The notes beneath the pieces are model-generated. The model searched no databases and was not told where the DNA came from. It worked only from the letters and a program-made list of their open reading frames with translations. Shown piece by piece: positions 49,479-51,922 of a stretch of DNA of 51,922 bases (its first letter is position 1; every line of letters starts with the position of its first letter). The DNA lies in assembly GCA_021838945.1 (NCBI GenBank), contig JAKCCH010000012.1:1-51922 (forward strand), written 5' to 3'. The stretch is from Actinomycetes bacterium (GTDB lineage Bacteria; Actinomycetota; Acidimicrobiia; Acidimicrobiales; Bog-793). Made by a program: the position numbers and the translations under genes.

Positions 49479-51380
49479 ATGCCCGGAATGACCGGAATGA
49501 ACAGCCGCCTGTCGGCGAACAACCCCACGGTCGTGGCAGCGTTCCACTCCGCCCTCTTCCACCAGGGTCTCATCGTGCTCGGGCTGCTCGTTCTCGTCGT
49601 GATCACCTGGAGCCTCATGCGCGCGGCGACGCTGCGTGCCGTGCTGTCGGGTGAGAGCCCGGAGGTCCTGCGAGCGGCGGCAGGCGGGCCCGAGCCGCTC
49701 GCGCGCCGTCTCCTCAGGATCGGGATCGCGCTCTTCTGGATCCTCGACGGGCTGCTGCAGGCGCAGTCGTCGATGCCCCTAGGGCTGATCAGCCGGGTCG
49801 TGCAGCCGTCAGCCGCCACATCGCCCACGTGGGTGCAGCACCTCGTGGGCTCAGCCGGGACGATCTGGAACGACCATCCCATAACCGCCGCGACCGCCAC
49901 GGTCTGGATCCAACTCGGGATCGGCCTGCTGCTGCTGTTCGCGCCGAGGGTCTCCTGGTCCCGGCTCGCCGGCATGGCCAGCCTGTGCTGGGGACTGGTC
50001 GTGTGGGTGCTCGGCGAGAGCTTCGGCGGGATCCTCGGAGCGGGAAGCTCGTGGCTGTTCGGGCTGCCGGGCGCCGTGTTCTTCTACTGCATCGCGAGCG
50101 TCCTGCTCGTCGTGCCGGAGCGGGTGTTCGCCGATCGCCGCCTAGGTCGCGCGGTCTGCTCGGTCATGGGCCTGTACTTCCTCGGCATGGCGCTGCTGCA
50201 GGCATGGCCAGGGCGCGGCTTCTGGCAGGCCGGCAGGCAGAACGCGCTCTCGTCCATGGTGACGGCCATGGCGGCCACGCCGCAGCCCGGGACGTTCTCG
50301 TCGCTCGTGCGGTCCTTCGGCGCCTTTGACGCTCGGCATGGGTTCGCTGTCAATCTGGCGCTGGTCATCCTGCTCGCTGTCGTCGGAGCCGCGCTGCTCG
50401 TGGCACGGCCGCGCCTCATGAAGTGGGCGATCGTCCTCGCCGCGGTCGTGTGCCTCGCCGACTGGGTGCTCGTGCAGGACCTCGGCGTCTTCGGCGGCGT
50501 GGGCACGGACCCGAACAGCATGCCCCCGATGCTCCTGCTCGTGATCGCCGGGTACGTGCAGCTGGTGCGGCCGGCCGTGCCCGTCGCGGTGCCTGCCGCC
50601 ACTTCTTTCGCAGCGGCGGTCAAGCCTGGCGCTGTCGCACCAGCCCCTGTTCTCAACGGGGGCGGGGCGTCCCGAGAAGGGCCGCTCCCCCGCCTCAGCC
50701 GCCGCATTCGCCAGGCGCCGACGTACTCCATGCGACTGTTCGCCGGGCTGGCGTCGCTCGCCGTCATCGCGCTCGGAGCGGTGCCGATGGCCGTCGCGGC
50801 CGTGAGCCCGAACGCCGACACCATCGTGTCCCAGGCGATCGACGGGGCGCCGGACGCGGTGGACTTCGCGGCGCCTCGTTTCTCGCTCGAGAACCAGTAC
50901 GGCCGGAGGGTCACGCTCGCGAGCCTGCACTCGAAGACCGTCGTGCTCACGTTCCTCGACCCGGTGTGCACCGTCGACTGCCCGATCATCGCCCAAGAGA
51001 TGAAACAGGCCGACAAGATGCTCGGGTCGAGCGCCCGGCGGGTCGTGCTCGTGGCCGTCGTGGCCAACCCGATCTTCCGGTCGGTGTCCGCCACTCAGGC
51101 GTTCGACCGCGCGGAGGGGATGGCGCACCTCGCGAACTGGCTCTACTTGACGGGATCGGCCAGGCAGCTCCGGCAGACCTGGAGGCACTTCGGAGAAGAG
51201 GTGGCCGTCGTGCCCGGCGGATCGATGATCGCCCACAACGACATCGTCTGGGTGATCGACGGGAGCGGGCGGACCCGGTTCATCCTGAACAGCGATCCCG
51301 GCCCGGGCACCGCGGCCTCGAAGTCGTCGTTCGCGGCGGTCCTCGTGAGCTCCGTCGACAAGGTGCTGGCCTCGCGTTGA
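49479..51380 (+). CDS. Membrane protein fused to a C-terminal SCO1/redoxin domain
   Basis: 633 residues from ATG 49479 (GAGG upstream; longer frame unsupported). The first 400 residues contain about eight or more membrane segments, the first at LIVLGLLVLVVITWSLM; a 50-residue hydrophilic linker and one more membrane segment (LAVIALGAVPMAVAAV) follow. The last 130 residues form a thioredoxin-like SCO1 domain: FLDPVCTVDCPII with Cys497 and Cys501 (CxxxC, as in Sco1) and His586 (IAHNDIVW), the copper ligands. Sco1 delivers copper to cytochrome oxidase. A fusion to a polytopic membrane domain suggests import or transfer of copper at the membrane, but this is inferred. It overlaps the next gene by 4 nt (TTGA). 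Confidence 0.8.
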   Translation: MPGMTGMNSRLSANNPTVVAAFHSALFHQGLIVLGLLVLVVITWSLMRAATLRAVLSGESPEVLRAAAGGPEPLARRLLRIGIALFWILDGLLQAQSSMPLGLISRVVQPSAATSPTWVQHLVGSAGTIWNDHPITAATATVWIQLGIGLLLLFAPRVSWSRLAGMASLCWGLVVWVLGESFGGILGAGSSWLFGLPGAVFFYCIASVLLVVPERVFADRRLGRAVCSVMGLYFLGMALLQAWPGRGFWQAGRQNALSSMVTAMAATPQPGTFSSLVRSFGAFDARHGFAVNLALVILLAVVGAALLVARPRLMKWAIVLAAVVCLADWVLVQDLGVFGGVGTDPNSMPPMLLLVIAGYVQLVRPAVPVAVPAATSFAAAVKPGAVAPAPVLNGGGASREGPLPRLSRRIRQAPTYSMRLFAGLASLAVIALGAVPMAVAAVSPNADTIVSQAIDGAPDAVDFAAPRFSLENQYGRRVTLASLHSKTVVLTFLDPVCTVDCPIIAQEMKQADKMLGSSARRVVLVAVVANPIFRSVSATQAFDRAEGMAHLANWLYLTGSARQLRQTWRHFGEEVAVVPGGSMIAHNDIVWVIDGSGRTRFILNSDPGPGTAASKSSFAAVLVSSVDKVLASR

Positions 51381-51922
51381 CTCGCAAGGTCCACGGTCGC
51401 TCCGCGCGAGCCAGCATGCCGGCGCCCGTGCTGTCGTCGGCTCTGGCCTCGGTGTCGGCACTCCTGCTGGCCGCCTGCGGTGCCGCGAGCGGAACAGGCA
51501 CACATCCCAGCGAGGTCGCCTCGGCCGGTGCAGGGTTTCCCATCGCCACGTCCTCGGGCTCGGGTGCCACCTCCTGGGTGGTCGTCCCGATGGGCGACGT
51601 CGGCACGCTGCGGAACACCTTCTGGCAGCTGTTCGTCGACCGGAACGGCCACGGGTTGCTCCGCCTCGCGACGCCACCCGGCGTCGCCGACAACGGCGGG
51701 CTCGTCGTGAGCGGCGGTGCCGGGCGGCGAGGGTTGCAGGTCGGTGTCTTCACGAGTCAGTTGCTCGGCTTCTCCCCCATCGCTGCGAGCCAGGACGGCG
51801 GGCTCCACTGGTCCGGCTCCGTGCTGCCCGGGGAGCTCACGCCGGTCCCGGATGCGTTGTCGGCGGCGAGCGCCGGACCGGCGACGGCGCTCCTCGGACG
51901 CGACGGCGCCCGTGTCCTCGAT
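51377..51922 (+). CDS. Lipoprotein, partial (runs off the right edge)
   Basis: 182 residues in the window, no stop. TTG 51377 overlaps the previous stop (TTGA) and gives MTRKVHGRSARAS with the positive charges a signal peptide needs; ATG 51416 is an alternative. A hydrophobic run ALASVSALLLAAC puts the lipobox Cys at 34 (LAAC). The rest contains FWQLFVDRNGHGLLRLATP and GLQVGVFTSQLLGFSPIAAS, a beta-rich extracellular domain I cannot name (possibly a sialidase/WD-like repeat fold, from SQDGGLHWSGS, which resembles an Asp-box). Placement after the SCO1 fusion suggests a copper or oxidase-assembly link. Confidence 0.78.
   Translation, partial: MTRKVHGRSARASMPAPVLSSALASVSALLLAACGAASGTGTHPSEVASAGAGFPIATSSGSGATSWVVVPMGDVGTLRNTFWQLFVDRNGHGLLRLATPPGVADNGGLVVSGGAGRRGLQVGVFTSQLLGFSPIAASQDGGLHWSGSVLPGELTPVPDALSAASAGPATALLGRDGARVLD

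Noticed and set aside
1-51922. tRNA, rRNA, CRISPR, insertion sequence or prophage
   Set aside because: No tRNA T-loop/anticodon pattern, regular spacer array, transposase or phage gene was seen on either strand by eye; a tRNAscan/CRISPR search would be decisive.

Overview
The window is high-GC DNA with dense, mostly back-to-back genes, many GTG starts and many 4-nt start/stop overlaps. These traits, the gene order thiL / rpmB / DAK2 protein / recG / rsmD, a SUF system with a Rieske ferredoxin between sufD and sufC, and Streptomyces-like ethylmalonyl-CoA pathway enzymes point to an actinobacterium. An acidimicrobial-type lineage is my guess, not something the sequence proves. I found no rRNA, tRNA, CRISPR array, prophage or insertion sequence; this looks like ordinary chromosome.

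Layout. 1-5.4 kb: housekeeping block (rsmD start, recG, DAK2/YloV-like protein, rpmB, thiL). 5.6-9.3 kb: GTP-dependent PEP carboxykinase, an MFS transporter and a stand-alone Lrp ligand-binding domain. 9.3-15.5 kb: SUF iron-sulfur assembly genes in two pieces on the minus strand (sufD-Rieske-sufC and, separately, sufB), with a small Cys-rich protein, a dienoyl-CoA isomerase-like crotonase, an acetyltransferase and another small Cys protein between them. 15.6-21 kb: oligopeptidase B, a membrane protein with a RodZ-type C-terminal domain, a metallo-beta-lactamase-fold hydrolase and an epoxide-hydrolase-like enzyme. 21-22.4 kb: a two-gene unit of a ribbon-helix-helix protein and a DUF4097 SGD-repeat protein, with a strong apparently leaderless promoter buried in an 11-12 bp-phased array of TGACGTCA-like sites. 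22.5-29.8 kb: a mutY relic followed by a loose cluster containing mesaconyl-CoA hydratase, methylsuccinyl-CoA dehydrogenase and beta-methylmalyl-CoA/malyl-CoA lyase, mixed with small conserved proteins. 29.9-37.3 kb: dienelactone hydrolase, fumC with a conserved partner gene, an NlpC/P60 hydrolase, a quinone oxidoreductase and acetoacetyl-CoA synthetase. 37.4-40.5 kb: MarR / DHA2 efflux pump / TetR. 40.5-51.9 kb: idi, SCO6745-like protein, aldo/keto reductase, CHAD protein, ABC-F ATPase, a GNAT/acyl-CoA-synthetase-like fusion, an FAH-family hydrolase, a membrane/SCO1 fusion and the start of a lipoprotein gene.

How it fits together. Three consecutive steps of the ethylmalonyl-CoA pathway (Mcd, Mch, Mcl) together with FumC, PEP carboxykinase, acetoacetyl-CoA synthetase, a dienoyl-CoA isomerase and a PatA-like acetyl-CoA-linked protein fit a cell that lives on acetyl-CoA-yielding substrates and makes sugars from them. 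Crotonyl-CoA carboxylase/reductase and ethylmalonyl-CoA mutase are not in the window.

Most worth a second look: the RHH/DUF4097 unit with its phased operator array; the PatA-like protein whose ATP-grasp domain has lost its nucleotide-binding half; the mutY relic; sufD apparently starting at CTG; a MarR gene with a perfect 15-bp coding tandem repeat; and a membrane/SCO1 fusion overlapping a lipoprotein gene.
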